Below the pieces are notes generated by a model, which worked only from the letters and a program-made list of their open reading frames with translations, was not told where the DNA came from and did not search any database. The translations under genes were made by a program, and so were the position numbers. Shown here one piece after another: positions 1 through 8,314 of a DNA stretch of 64,000 nt. The stretch spans positions 62,001-126,000 of the forward strand of contig NZ_JAVHUY010000015.1 in assembly GCF_031085175.1 (NCBI RefSeq), given 5' to 3'. This DNA comes from Phytohabitans maris. Lineage in GTDB: Bacteria > Actinomycetota > Actinomycetes > Mycobacteriales > Micromonosporaceae. Every line of letters starts with the position of its first letter. Within the stretch, counting starts at the first letter, position 1.

Positions 1-461
1 CGCGCCGTACCGGTGAGGCGGACGTAGCGCCCGGAGCCGCTCACCGCGAGGGTCTGCGTGCCGCCGGTGCCGGTGGTGGTGGCGTAGACCTGGGTCCAGG
101 CGCCGCCGTCGGTCGAGGTCTCGATCCGGAACCCGGTCGCGTACGCCGCCTCCCAGACCAGGGTCACCTGGTCGATCGCGGCGCTCTGGCCGAGGTCCAC
201 CTGGATCCACTGTGGATCGCTGAACGCGCTGGACCAGCGGGTACCCGGGTTGCCGTCGACGGCGAAGCGGGCGGCGAGCCCGTCCGCGTCGGCTTCGACG
301 GACGAGGCGGTCGCGGGCCTGCCCTGGGAGATCAGCGGACCGGCCGCGCCGGCCCGCCCCTGGGCGATCGCGATCGCGCCGAGCAGGCCGGCGAGCAGCA
401 CGGCCAGGGCGGCGGCGAGGGCGCGACGTGGTCGCGCGCGGACAAGGGAGTACGGCGACAT
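1..461 (-). CDS. Secreted protein with N-terminal F5/8 type C domain, 3' end missing
   Basis: The gene starts at the ATG at 461 on the minus strand, preceded by a strong GGAGGT ribosome binding site, and runs off the left edge after 153 codons. Residues 1-40 form an export signal: an Arg-rich start followed by an Ala/Leu core. From about residue 44 the protein reads as a discoidin (F5/8 type C, CBM32-like) domain, with the elements RPATASS, AVDGNPGTRWSS, WIQVDLGQ and RYVRLTGTA. Such domains bind sugars and in actinomycetes usually sit on secreted glycosidases or proteases; the catalytic part, if any, lies outside the window. It is divergent from the ArsR regulator gene. The domain call is firm and the enzyme class is unknown. 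Confidence 0.85.
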   Translation of the reverse strand, partial: MSPYSLVRARPRRALAAALAVLLAGLLGAIAIAQGRAGAAGPLISQGRPATASSVEADADGLAARFAVDGNPGTRWSSAFSDPQWIQVDLGQSAAIDQVTLVWEAAYATGFRIETSTDGGAWTQVYATTTGTGGTQTLAVSGSGRYVRLTGTA

Positions 462-611
462 GACACCTCCAGGCGTCGGGCGACGGTGGACGCACCGCCC
501 GAGGCGGGCCCGGGAGAGGGCCGCCACAGCGCCGAAGAGGCGGTTTCTGGCAACCAGCGTCATCGACGCACGCCAACTCGTCAAGAGACGGCTTTCGGTA
601 AGGCACGCAGC

Positions 612-657
612 GATGCACAAGTTCCATGCAAAGATATTGTGCACACTTCTTGTGCAC
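612..657. promoter_or_regulatory. Candidate ArsR-family operator (two GTGCAC boxes)
   Basis: GTGCAC occurs at 639-644 and again at 652-657, each in the context TTGTGCAC, so the pair reads as both a direct and an inverted repeat spaced 13 bp apart. A related TGCAC lies at 614-618. The stretch is AT-richer than its surroundings and ends 14 bp before the GTG of the ArsR-family gene, where autoregulation is typical. The function is inferred. Confidence 0.5.
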
Positions 658-671
658 GCTACCGTGACCCC

Positions 672-1253
672 GTGACGTCTCAGGAGCGGCGATCCGCGAT
701 CCGGCTGGACAGCCGTCAGCTGCGAGTGCTGGCGCATCCGCTGCGGTCGCGGCTGCTCACCGCGCTGCGGCTGGACGGCCCGGCCACCGCCACCCGGCTG
801 GCCGCGGCGATGGGCACCAACACCGGCGCGACCAGCTATCACCTGCGCCAGCTCGCCGCCGTCGGCCTGGTGGTCGAGGAGGCCGGGCAGGGGCATGGCC
901 GGGAGCGGTGGTGGCGGGCGGCGCACCACGAGCACGGCTGGCGGAGCAGGGACGTCGTCGACGACCCTGACGACCGGGCGGCCGCCATGTGGCTCTCGGA
1001 GCACCAGGTGCGGCTGTTCGCGGAGCTGCTGGCCAGCTGGGTGCGCGACCACTACTCGCACCCTCCGGACTGGCGGGACGCGGCCGAGGTCAGCGACTTC
1101 GGGCTCCGGCTGCCGCCCGACCGGCTGCGCGCGCTCAACGATGAGCTGCACGCCGTGGTCGACCGCTACCAGCGCGAGGCCACCGGCGATGGCGATCAGG
1201 TGCTGGTGTTCTTCGCCGGCTTCCCCCGGCTGGCACCGGACGGGCCGGGGTGA
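672..1253 (+). CDS. ArsR-family (winged helix) transcriptional regulator
   Basis: This 193-residue DNA-binding regulator starts at the GTG at 672, since the open frame upstream has no plausible ribosome binding site and lacks family similarity. Residues 10-80 carry the winged helix of the ArsR/HTH_20 type (LRVLAHPLRSRLLTAL, then the recognition helix region NTGATSYHLRQLAAVGLV). The rest is helical with no metal-binding Cys pair visible, so it probably senses an organic ligand or partner rather than metal. Its stop overlaps the start of the MFS gene (TGATG), implying translational coupling, so it most likely controls that transporter. Two GTGCAC boxes just upstream are a candidate operator. 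Confidence 0.85.
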   Translation: MTSQERRSAIRLDSRQLRVLAHPLRSRLLTALRLDGPATATRLAAAMGTNTGATSYHLRQLAAVGLVVEEAGQGHGRERWWRAAHHEHGWRSRDVVDDPDDRAAAMWLSEHQVRLFAELLASWVRDHYSHPPDWRDAAEVSDFGLRLPPDRLRALNDELHAVVDRYQREATGDGDQVLVFFAGFPRLAPDGPG

Positions 1254-2539
1254 TGAGCGCGCTCGGCGCCGTGCGGGCCCGCCGGCGCTACCTGCTGCTG
1301 CTCGGGCTGCGCTGGCTCGCCAGCGGGCTGATCATCCCGATTCTCGTGCTCCTGCCGCTTGACCGTGGCCTCACGCTCAGCCAGGTCGGCGCCGCCGGCG
1401 TCGCGCAAGGGCTGCTGGTGCTCGCTCTGGAGCTGCCCACCGGCGGCCTCGCCGACGCGCTCGGCCGGCGGCCGGTGCTGCTCCTGGCCGGATTCGTCAA
1501 CCTGGCGTCGTTCGGGCTGCTCGCGGTCGCCGGTTCGCTGCCGCTGTTCGTCGCGGTCTTCGCCTTGCAGGGCGTCTACCGCGCCCTCGACAGCGGTCCG
1601 CTCGACGCGTGGTACGTGGACGCCGCTCTCGCCGCCGACCCCGAGGCCGACATCGAGGGCGGTCTCAGCCGCGGTGGGGTCGTCACCGGCCTGTCCATCG
1701 CCGGCGGCGCGCTGGCCGCCGGTGGGCTCGTCGCCCTCGACCCGCTGCCCGGCGTGAACCCGCTCGCCGTCCCGGTGCTGGCCGCGATCGCGGTCCAGGC
1801 GCTGTCGCTGGTCGCGGTCGCGCTGCTGCTGGCCGAGGTGCGGCCCGCCGGGGGAGCGGCCCCGCTCGTCGCCTCTGTGCGGCAGGTGCCCGGGACCGTC
1901 CGCGCCGCGTTCGGGCTGCTGCGCCGCTCCCGGGTGCTGCTCGCCGTGGTCGCCGTCGAGCTGTTCTGGGGCTTCGGCATGGTGACGTTCGAGATGCTGC
2001 TGCCGGTGCGGCTGACCGAGGTGGTCGGCGACGCCGACACCGCCGCCGCGCTGCTCGGCCCGGCCGGCTCGGCCGCCTGGGTCGCGTCGGCCGCCGGGGC
2101 CGCGCTGGTGCCGCTGGCCGCCGGCCGGATCGGCGCGCCGTGGACCGGCGCCGTGCTGCGGGTGCTGCAGGGCGCGACGGTGGTCGGCATGGCGCTGCTG
2201 GCCGGCCCGGTCGGCGTTCTCGCCGCGTACCTGCTCTGCTACGTCGTGCACGGCGCCGCCAACCCGGTCCACATGGGACTGCTGCACCGCCAGGTCGACG
2301 GCCCGTACCGCACGACGGTGCTGTCGTTGAACTCGATGATGGCCCAGCCGGCGGGTGCCCTCGGCCTGCTGACCCTGACCGCGCTCGCCGATGCCACCTC
2401 GGTCAGCGCCGCGATGCTCGTGGGCGCCGCCGTGCTCGCGGCCGCCGCCCCGTTGTACCTGGTCGCCCGCCACAAGGTTTCGGATCGGGGGAGTGGGGTA
2501 GGGGTACTCCAGGCGGACGGTGTCCAAATAGGACGATGA
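1253..2539 (+). CDS. MFS transporter
   Basis: A major facilitator of about 428 residues in the cytoplasmic membrane, with about 12 hydrophobic segments. The loop after the second helix carries the MFS motif A pattern (GGLADALGRRPVLL). The ATG at 1253 overlaps the stop of the ArsR-family gene as TGATG; a GTG one codon earlier is possible. The coupling suggests that the regulator and pump form one operon and that the substrate is also the regulator's ligand. The substrate cannot be told from sequence. Proton-coupled efflux is the usual role of such actinobacterial pairs. Confidence 0.85.
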   Translation: MSALGAVRARRRYLLLLGLRWLASGLIIPILVLLPLDRGLTLSQVGAAGVAQGLLVLALELPTGGLADALGRRPVLLLAGFVNLASFGLLAVAGSLPLFVAVFALQGVYRALDSGPLDAWYVDAALAADPEADIEGGLSRGGVVTGLSIAGGALAAGGLVALDPLPGVNPLAVPVLAAIAVQALSLVAVALLLAEVRPAGGAAPLVASVRQVPGTVRAAFGLLRRSRVLLAVVAVELFWGFGMVTFEMLLPVRLTEVVGDADTAAALLGPAGSAAWVASAAGAALVPLAAGRIGAPWTGAVLRVLQGATVVGMALLAGPVGVLAAYLLCYVVHGAANPVHMGLLHRQVDGPYRTTVLSLNSMMAQPAGALGLLTLTALADATSVSAAMLVGAAVLAAAAPLYLVARHKVSDRGSGVGVLQADGVQIGR

Positions 2540-2934
2540 GCGCACATCCGTTCAATCGCTTCAATCGGCTTGATCGCGAAAGAAATCGATGAAGTGCTAT
2601 TGAAGGATCCAATCGGGTGCAATATGGTACGGGTAGAGCCGCGCCAGGCAGCCGGTTGAGGGCGATCCGGGTCGTTTGACCGTTCGCTGGGGCTACCACA
2701 GGGCACGGGGGCATTGGTGTACGCCCCGCGACGGCCCCCCGCCGCTGACCTGACGCACAGCCGCCCGAGGTCCGGGCAGGGTTGGCTGACGTTCCGGTGG
2801 TGTCCCGCGGCGATGGTCGTCGCGCGCGTCTCCGCGGGTCACCGCCCCCGGGAGGGCCGCCGCGCGCAGGGCGCGCCATGCGGTCGTGGGACTTGCCGGG
2901 GATTCCGCACGCGACCCCACAAGGAGTAAATCGC
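2540..2934. other. Intergenic region with an AT-rich island upstream of the cellulase
   Basis: No gene is supported here; the open frames are GC-driven. The first 90 bases are much richer in A+T than the window, with repeated TTCAATCG/CTTCAATCGG near 2550-2570 and a matching ATTGAAG near 2599-2605 that gives an inverted CTTCAAT...ATTGAAG pair. This is the most likely promoter or regulator region for the cellulase gene, although it lies 300 bases from its start and would imply a long leader. No CebR-type operator was seen. A clear AAGGAG ribosome binding site lies at 2921-2926. Confidence 0.45.
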
Positions 2935-4290
2935 ATGCACGTCAACCGTCGGTTGCGCCGCGGCCTCGCCGTGGCCGCCGCGTTCACGCTGATGGCCGGG
3001 GCCGTCGCCATCGGCACCGGCTCCGCCAGCGCGCTGGCGCGGGTCGACAACCCGTACGAGGGCGCCCAGGTCTACGTCAACCCGGAGTGGTCGGCGCAGG
3101 CCTCGGCGAACGGTGGCGCGGCGATCGCCGACCAGCCCACCGCGATCTGGCTGGACCGGATCGCCGCGATCGAGTCCGGTTCCGCCGGGTCCAACACCAT
3201 GGGCCTGCGGGACCACCTCGACGAGGCCCTGTCCCAGGGCGCCGACCTGATCCAGGTGGTCATCTACAACCTGCCCGGCCGGGACTGCGCCGCGCTCGCC
3301 TCCAACGGCGAACTCGGCCCGGACGAGCTGGACCGGTACGAGTCCGAGTACATCGACGTGATCGCCGGCATCCTGGGCGACCCGGCCTACGCCAGCCTGC
3401 GGATCGTCACGATCATCGAGATCGACTCGCTGCCCAACCTGGTGACGAACGTCAGCCCGCGGGAGACCTTCACGCCCGAGTGCGACGCGATGAAGGCGAA
3501 CGGCAACTACATCCAGGGCGTCGGGTACGCCCTGGCGCAGCTCGGCGCGATCGAGAACGTCTACAACTACATCGACGCCGGGCACCACGGCTGGCTGGGC
3601 TGGGACGACAACTTCCAGGCCTCGGCCGACGTGTTCCTGCAGGCCGCGAACTCGGGCGGCGCCACGCCCGCGGACGTGCACGGCTTCATCACCAACACGG
3701 CGAACTACGGGATCCTGGACGAGCCGTTCTTCGACGCGAACACCGTCGTGGGTGGCAAGGTCGTCCGCGAGGGCAACTCGTCCTGGGTGGACTGGAACCG
3801 GTACGTGGACGAGCTCTCCTACGCCCAGGCGTACCGCAACCTGCTCGCCAACATGGCGTTCGACGACAACATCGGCATGCTGATCGACACCTCCCGCAAC
3901 GGCTGGGGCGGCCCCGACCGGCCCACCTCGGCGAGCACGTCGACGGACCCCGAGACGTTCGTGAACGAGTCCCGGCTGGACCGCCGGATCCACCTCGGCA
4001 ACTGGTGCAACCAGTCCGGGGCGGGCATCGGCGAGCGGCCGACGGCGTCGCCCGAGTCGGGCATCGACGCGTACGTGTGGATCAAGCCGCCGGGTGAGTC
4101 CGACGGCGCGAGCCGCGAGATCCCGAATGACGAGGGCAAGGGCTTCGACCGGATGTGCGACCCCACGTACGAGGGGAACCCGCGCAACCAGAACAACATG
4201 TCCGGCGCGCTGGCGGACGCCCCGCTCTCCGGGCACTGGTTCCAGGCCCAGTTCGAGGAGCTGATCGCGAACGCGTACCCGCCGCTGTAG
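2935..4290 (+). CDS. Secreted glycoside hydrolase family 6 cellulase (cellobiohydrolase type)
   Basis: This 451-residue secreted enzyme is expected to cut beta-1,4-glucan with inversion. The ATG at 2935 follows AAGGAG, and residues 1-35 are a typical signal peptide ending near SASALA. Both GH6 signatures are visible: VIYNLPGRDCA at residues 109-119, and EIDSLPNLVTN at 162-172, whose Asp (about 165) is the expected general acid. EID in place of the EPD common in endoglucanases, and the length, fit the bacterial exo-acting Cel6B type. YVWIKPPGESDG near the C-terminus holds the second conserved Asp. There is no carbohydrate-binding module, which is unusual for an exocellulase. A perfect terminator follows. 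Confidence 0.9.
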   Translation: MHVNRRLRRGLAVAAAFTLMAGAVAIGTGSASALARVDNPYEGAQVYVNPEWSAQASANGGAAIADQPTAIWLDRIAAIESGSAGSNTMGLRDHLDEALSQGADLIQVVIYNLPGRDCAALASNGELGPDELDRYESEYIDVIAGILGDPAYASLRIVTIIEIDSLPNLVTNVSPRETFTPECDAMKANGNYIQGVGYALAQLGAIENVYNYIDAGHHGWLGWDDNFQASADVFLQAANSGGATPADVHGFITNTANYGILDEPFFDANTVVGGKVVREGNSSWVDWNRYVDELSYAQAYRNLLANMAFDDNIGMLIDTSRNGWGGPDRPTSASTSTDPETFVNESRLDRRIHLGNWCNQSGAGIGERPTASPESGIDAYVWIKPPGESDGASREIPNDEGKGFDRMCDPTYEGNPRNQNNMSGALADAPLSGHWFQAQFEELIANAYPPL

Positions 4291-4300
4291 GGCACGACAG

Positions 4301-4331
4301 GAGAGGGGCGTCCGGTGCGGACGCCCCTCTC
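4301..4331. terminator. Bidirectional terminator between cellulase and chitinase genes
   Basis: A perfect 13-bp inverted repeat (GAGAGGGGCGTCC / GGACGCCCCTCTC) with a 5-base loop lies between two converging stop codons. It has no U-tract, as is usual in actinomycetes. Confidence 0.85.
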
Positions 4332-4335
4332 CGCC

Positions 4336-5685
4336 TTACCTGCCTTGCAGGGCGCGGACGTTGTCGCCGAAGGTCCAGTTGCGCGAGCCGTCCCAGTTGA
4401 TCGACCAGGTCATCAGCCCCTTGAGCTGCCCGTTGATCGAGCCCCACGCCTGGCTCACCAGGCCCGTGGACATGTAGCCGCCGCCGGCGCCCTGCTGGGC
4501 CGGCAGGCCGGGGACCTGCTTGTCGTACGGGACGCGGATCGTCGTGCCCTGGATGACCAGCCCGCTGTTGAGGCAGTTGGTCTGCACCGTGAAGCCCTGC
4601 ACGGTGCCGGCCGCGTACGAGTCGCCGGAGCAGCCGTACATGCTGCCGTTGTAGTACTGCATGTTGAGCCACCAGAGCCGGCCGTTGTCCGCGTACTTCT
4701 TGACGATCGGCAGGTACGCGCCCCAGATCGAGCCGTAGGTGACGCTGCCGCCGGTCACGTACGCGGTCTCCGGCGCCATCGTGAGCCCGAAGTTGGACGG
4801 CATCTGGGCGAGCACCCCGTCGATGATGCGGATCAGGTTGGCCTGCGAGGCGGAGAGCTGGTTGATGTTGCCGCTGCCGGTGAGGCCGGTCTCGATGTCG
4901 ATGTCGATGCCGTCGAAGTTGTACCGCTTGAGGATCGGCACGATCGTGGCGACGAACCGGTCGGCCACAGTGGACGACGACAGGTCGATGCCGGCCGTGG
5001 CGCCGCCGATCGACATGAGGATCGTGGCGCCGGCCGCCTTGGCCGCGCACATCTCCGCCGGCGTGGCCACCCTCACGCCCGCGTCCATGCCGTCCTGCCA
5101 CAGCACCGTGCCGTCGGAGAGGATCACCGGGAACGCCGCGTTGATCACGTTGTAGCCGTGCTGGCGGATCCGGGCGTCGGTGATCGGGATCCAGCCGAGC
5201 GGCGGGTGCACGCCGTTCGCCGCGCCGTCCCAGTTCTCCCAGTACCCCTGCAGGACCTTGCCCCCGGGCCGCGACTTGACCGCGCAGGTCGTGCCGCCCG
5301 TGGGCGTCGGGGTCGGGGTGGGCGACGCGGTCCGCGTCGGGGTCGGCGTGGGTGACGCGGAGGGCGTCCGCGTCGGGGTGGGCGAGACCCCGCCGTCGCA
5401 GGCGCCGAGGTCGCGCCAGAGCGAGGGGGTGGCCGCCGGGTTCCAACCCGTGCCCGGGTACGCGGTGTGCGTGACCAGGGCCTGGTAGAGGCGGCCGGCG
5501 TAGGTGACCTGGGCGCCGGCCGTGTAGGTGTTGCCTTCGGCCCACGCCGGCGCGGTGCAGACCACGAGCAGTTGGGGCGCCGCCCCGACGTTCGGCGCGA
5601 GGCCGATCCCGGCGACAACCGCCGCCGCCACCCCTGTCACCAGGGCCAACAAGACACGCCGAGCGCCCACGAGAACCCCAATCAT
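4336..5685 (-). CDS. Secreted chitinase, CBM5/12 plus GH18
   Basis: A 449-residue secreted chitinase. An N-terminal signal peptide (residues 1-36) is followed by a chitin-binding CBM5/12 module at about 44-95 (WAEGNTYTAGAQVTYAGRLY, then W90), a Pro/Thr linker of SPTPTPT repeats at 100-131, and a GH18 barrel from about 141. The barrel has the catalytic DxxDxDxE motif as DGIDIDIE at 258-265, with Glu265 as proton donor, and a substrate-wall MSIGG. The ATG at 5685 has a weak ribosome site, and a GTG five codons later is an alternative start. The order CBM-linker-GH18 is typical of actinomycete chitinases acting on insoluble chitin. It is transcribed away from an AT-rich intergenic region. Confidence 0.92.
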   Translation of the reverse strand: MIGVLVGARRVLLALVTGVAAAVVAGIGLAPNVGAAPQLLVVCTAPAWAEGNTYTAGAQVTYAGRLYQALVTHTAYPGTGWNPAATPSLWRDLGACDGGVSPTPTRTPSASPTPTPTRTASPTPTPTPTGGTTCAVKSRPGGKVLQGYWENWDGAANGVHPPLGWIPITDARIRQHGYNVINAAFPVILSDGTVLWQDGMDAGVRVATPAEMCAAKAAGATILMSIGGATAGIDLSSSTVADRFVATIVPILKRYNFDGIDIDIETGLTGSGNINQLSASQANLIRIIDGVLAQMPSNFGLTMAPETAYVTGGSVTYGSIWGAYLPIVKKYADNGRLWWLNMQYYNGSMYGCSGDSYAAGTVQGFTVQTNCLNSGLVIQGTTIRVPYDKQVPGLPAQQGAGGGYMSTGLVSQAWGSINGQLKGLMTWSINWDGSRNWTFGDNVRALQGR

Positions 5686-5773
5686 CGTCGATTGGGCAGG
5701 AAGCTTATCAGTTAACTTTGTTCATAGTAAGAGACGGCGGCAGGCGGATCGTGCCGCCCGTAGGCTGGAACCC
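5686..5773. promoter_or_regulatory. AT-rich divergent promoter region of chitinase and EEP genes
   Basis: Bases 5700-5735 are strikingly AT-rich (TTATCAGTTAACTTTG, then TTCATAGTAAG) and contain the palindrome AGTTAACT at 5709-5716. The position is suitable for the chitinase promoter and a repressor site. It does not match the DasR consensus (TGGTCTAGACCA-like). The function is inferred from position and composition. Confidence 0.4.
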
Positions 5774-6583
5774 GTGCGCCTGGCCACCTTCAACGTCCTG
5801 CATGGAAGGTCGCTCGACGACGGGGCGGTGGAGCGGGAGCGCTTCCGGCTGGCGGTCGCCGAGCTCAAGGCCGACGTGCTCGGGCTGCAGGAGGTCGACC
5901 GGGGGCAGGCCCGCAGCGGCCACCTCGACCTCACCGCGCTGGCCGCCGAGGCGAGCGGCGCGACCGCGCACCGGTTCGCGCCGGCGCTGATCGGGACGCC
6001 CGGGGAGGCGTACCGGCGGCTGGTCCACGACGAGGACGGCGTCGACGAGCCGAGCTTCGGGGTGAGCCTGGTCAGCCGCTGGCCGGTACGGTCCTGGCAC
6101 GTCACCCGGCTGACCGGCGCGCCGGTGCGGTCGCCGATCTTCGCGCCCGGCGGGTTCATGTGGCTGCGCGACGAGCCGCGGGTCGTGCTCGCCGCCGTGA
6201 TCGAGGGGCCGGACGGGCCGTTCACCGTCGCGACCACCCACCTGTCGTTCGTGCCCGCCTGGAACGCCGGCCAGCTGCGCCTGGTGGTACGGGCACTGCG
6301 CCGGCTCCCGTCGCCGCGGCTGCTGCTCGGCGACCTCAACATGCCGGCCCGCGCGGCGGCACTCGTTTCCGGATGGCGGCCGCTGGCCCGCCGGGCGACC
6401 TACCCGGCCTGGCAGCCGCGGGTGCAGCTCGACCATGTACTGCTGGACCGGCGCGGGGGAGCGCGGTGGCCGGCCGAGGGGACCGCGGAGACCCCGCGGG
6501 TGCCCTTCTCCGACCACCGGCCGCTGGTCGTGGAGGTGAGCGCCGGGCCGCCCCCACGACGGCCCGGCACCGACCGCTACTGA
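5774..6583 (+). CDS. Endonuclease/exonuclease/phosphatase (EEP) family protein
   Basis: A 269-residue protein starting at the GTG at 5774, where the family homology begins (RLATFNVLHGR). The EEP fold motifs occur in order: LQEVD (metal-binding Glu), TTHLSF, LLGDLNMP (catalytic Asp-x-Asn) and SDHRPLVVEV at the C-terminus (catalytic His). Members are metal-dependent phosphodiesterases acting on nucleic acids, phospholipids or phosphoinositides. There is no signal peptide, so a cytoplasmic site is likely, and the substrate is unknown. It is divergent from the chitinase gene and convergent with the flavin monooxygenase gene. A second, unrelated EEP protein lies at 41698-42807. Confidence 0.85.
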   Translation: MRLATFNVLHGRSLDDGAVERERFRLAVAELKADVLGLQEVDRGQARSGHLDLTALAAEASGATAHRFAPALIGTPGEAYRRLVHDEDGVDEPSFGVSLVSRWPVRSWHVTRLTGAPVRSPIFAPGGFMWLRDEPRVVLAAVIEGPDGPFTVATTHLSFVPAWNAGQLRLVVRALRRLPSPRLLLGDLNMPARAAALVSGWRPLARRATYPAWQPRVQLDHVLLDRRGGARWPAEGTAETPRVPFSDHRPLVVEVSAGPPPRRPGTDRY

Positions 6584-6623
6584 GCGTATACCTCCAGTTC
6601 GGACAGTCGACCCACGGGCCGCC

Positions 6624-7727
6624 TCAGGGACGGTCCCGCAGCGGCCGGTAGCTCGCCTGGAAGAGCCGCACGCCCAGCCGGCCGAGCACCAGGTTGCGCA
6701 GCGGGGTGGGGAGCGCGCGGCTGCGATCCCGGCGGTGGGTCTGGGCCCGTACCCACTCGGTGCGCGGCCGGCGGCGCTCCTCGAACGCCCGCAGCGCGCC
6801 GCCGATCGACCCGGCCGCCGCCAGGCAGTCCGCCAGTACCAGCGCGTCCTCGACCGCCATCGCCGCGCCCTCGGCCATGTTGGGCGAGGTGGCGTGCGCG
6901 GCGTCGCCGATCAGCAGCACCGACCCGCGCGACCAGCGGGGGAGCGCGACCTCCTCGATCGGGCCACTGCGCATCCCGTCCAGGGCGGCGTCGAGCACCG
7001 TCGGCGCCGGCTCGGCGAATCCGGCGAGCAGCTCCCGCGGCGGCACCCGGGGCGCGTCGAGCGGCCCGTCGCAGTAGACGTAGACGAGGCCGCCCCCGAT
7101 CGGGATCGTCAGGAACGCGCTGCCGCGCCCTACCAGCACCGACCACACTGGACGGGAGTCGGGCCAGCGGGCGAGGAAACGCCACGCGTACTGCCCGGCC
7201 GGCCGGGCGGCGGCGGACGGGCCGAAGAGCAGCCGTCGCACCGCCGAGTGCACCCCGTCGGCGCCCAGCACGAGGTCGTACCCCTCCCGCGTGCCGTCGC
7301 CGAACGCCACCCGCACCCCGCCGCCGGAGTCCACGATGGACTCGACCGTGCCACCCCAGCGGATCGGCACGTCGGTGGCGCCGGCCAGGAGCACCTGGTG
7401 CAGCTCCGCGTGGCGCAGCGCCAGGCACGGCCCCACCCCGTGCCAGACCTCCGCCATCGCCAGGTCCATCAGGGACCGTCCCCTGTGGTCGCTGACCCGC
7501 TGGCGCTGGATCTCCACCGCCCGCGCCGCCACCTCCCCCGCGAGCCCGAGGTCGTCGAGCGCCCGGACCGCGTTTCCCGGCAGGTAGATGCCGGCCCCGT
7601 CCGCCCGCGCGGCCGCCGACCGCTCCACGATCTCGACATCCGCGCCCCAGGCCCGCAGCGTGCGGGCGGCCGCCAACCCGGCGATCCCCGCCCCCACCAC
7701 GAGCACCCGCACACCGGTACCCCGCAT
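6624..7727 (-). CDS. FAD-dependent monooxygenase (PHBH fold)
   Basis: A 367-residue flavoprotein hydroxylase of the p-hydroxybenzoate hydroxylase class. The chosen start is the ATG at 7727, just before the Rossmann motif VVGAGIAGLAAARTL (residues 10-24); the in-frame extension upstream lacks similarity. The NADPH/FAD motif DG appears as LGADGVHSAVR and the third motif as GDAAHATSPNMAEGAAMAVEDA, both diagnostic. Such enzymes use NAD(P)H and O2 to hydroxylate aromatic or polyketide substrates. No biosynthetic partner genes are adjacent, so the substrate is open. The gene is monocistronic and convergent with the EEP gene. Confidence 0.88.
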   Translation of the reverse strand: MRGTGVRVLVVGAGIAGLAAARTLRAWGADVEIVERSAAARADGAGIYLPGNAVRALDDLGLAGEVAARAVEIQRQRVSDHRGRSLMDLAMAEVWHGVGPCLALRHAELHQVLLAGATDVPIRWGGTVESIVDSGGGVRVAFGDGTREGYDLVLGADGVHSAVRRLLFGPSAAARPAGQYAWRFLARWPDSRPVWSVLVGRGSAFLTIPIGGGLVYVYCDGPLDAPRVPPRELLAGFAEPAPTVLDAALDGMRSGPIEEVALPRWSRGSVLLIGDAAHATSPNMAEGAAMAVEDALVLADCLAAAGSIGGALRAFEERRRPRTEWVRAQTHRRDRSRALPTPLRNLVLGRLGVRLFQASYRPLRDRP

Positions 7728-7859
7728 GCCGTGAACGTTAGGGCATCCACCTTCCGGAGTCCCTATGGCCGTGACCGAATGGGCAGGGCTTCGCAGGCGG
7801 CGGCCTGCCACACCGCGCGGTGGTGGCGCGCGGGGACCGGCGGCGGCGCGGCGCGCGGG

Positions 7860-8285
7860 TCACGGGGTCTGGTCGAGGTCGGACAGGAGCGCGATGTTGC
7901 CCGCCTCGTCGGGGTCGGGCTCGGCGGTCTCGAAGAACGCGCGCGCCACCTCGACCGCGACGTCCGGGGCCAGGCGCTTGAGGCTCATGGCGAGGACGTT
8001 CGCGTCGTTCCAGAGGCGGGCGCCCTTGGCGATCCAGGGGTCCCAGGCCAGCGCGGCGCGGACGCCGGGCACCTTGTTGGCGGCGATGGCCGTGCCGGTG
8101 CCGGTCCAGCACATCACCACGCCCAGGTCGGCCTCGCCGCCGGTCACGGCGCGACCCACGGCGGCGCCGATCCGCGGCCACGGCTGGGAGGTGTCGACGC
8201 GGACCACCTCGCCGAGCCCGGACAGGTAGTCGACCACCGCCCGGGTGGTCTCGTTGTCGTCGTCGGCCCCGAACGCGATCCGCAC
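7860..8285 (-). CDS. RpiB/LacA/LacB-family sugar-phosphate isomerase
   Basis: A 141-residue isomerase starting at the GTG at 8285 (VRIAFGADDDNE). The conserved RpiB core is present: VVMCWTGTGTAIAANKVPGVRAAL, holding the active-site Cys, the GTG phosphate/anion-hole loop and the AANK segment, followed by NDANVLAMSLK. Ribose-5-phosphate to ribulose-5-phosphate isomerization is the archetype; actinobacterial paralogues may act on other pentose or hexose phosphates. It lies 29 bases after the DraG-family gene and is probably cotranscribed with it. A link between ADP-ribosyl hydrolysis, which releases ribose derivatives, and ribose-phosphate isomerization is suggestive but unproven. Confidence 0.85.
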   Translation of the reverse strand: MRIAFGADDDNETTRAVVDYLSGLGEVVRVDTSQPWPRIGAAVGRAVTGGEADLGVVMCWTGTGTAIAANKVPGVRAALAWDPWIAKGARLWNDANVLAMSLKRLAPDVAVEVARAFFETAEPDPDEAGNIALLSDLDQTP

Positions 8286-8314
8286 CCGGCCAGCATACGA
8301 CCGCCCACCCGGGG

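Noticed and set aside
2714-2934. N-terminal extension of the GH6 protein or a small gene upstream
   Set aside because: The strong AAGGAG site and the signal peptide begin at 2935; the upstream frames have no recognisable content.
2641-2934. Riboswitch (for example ydaO/c-di-AMP) in the cellulase leader
   Set aside because: I could not find the conserved core elements; only generic GC hairpins are visible.
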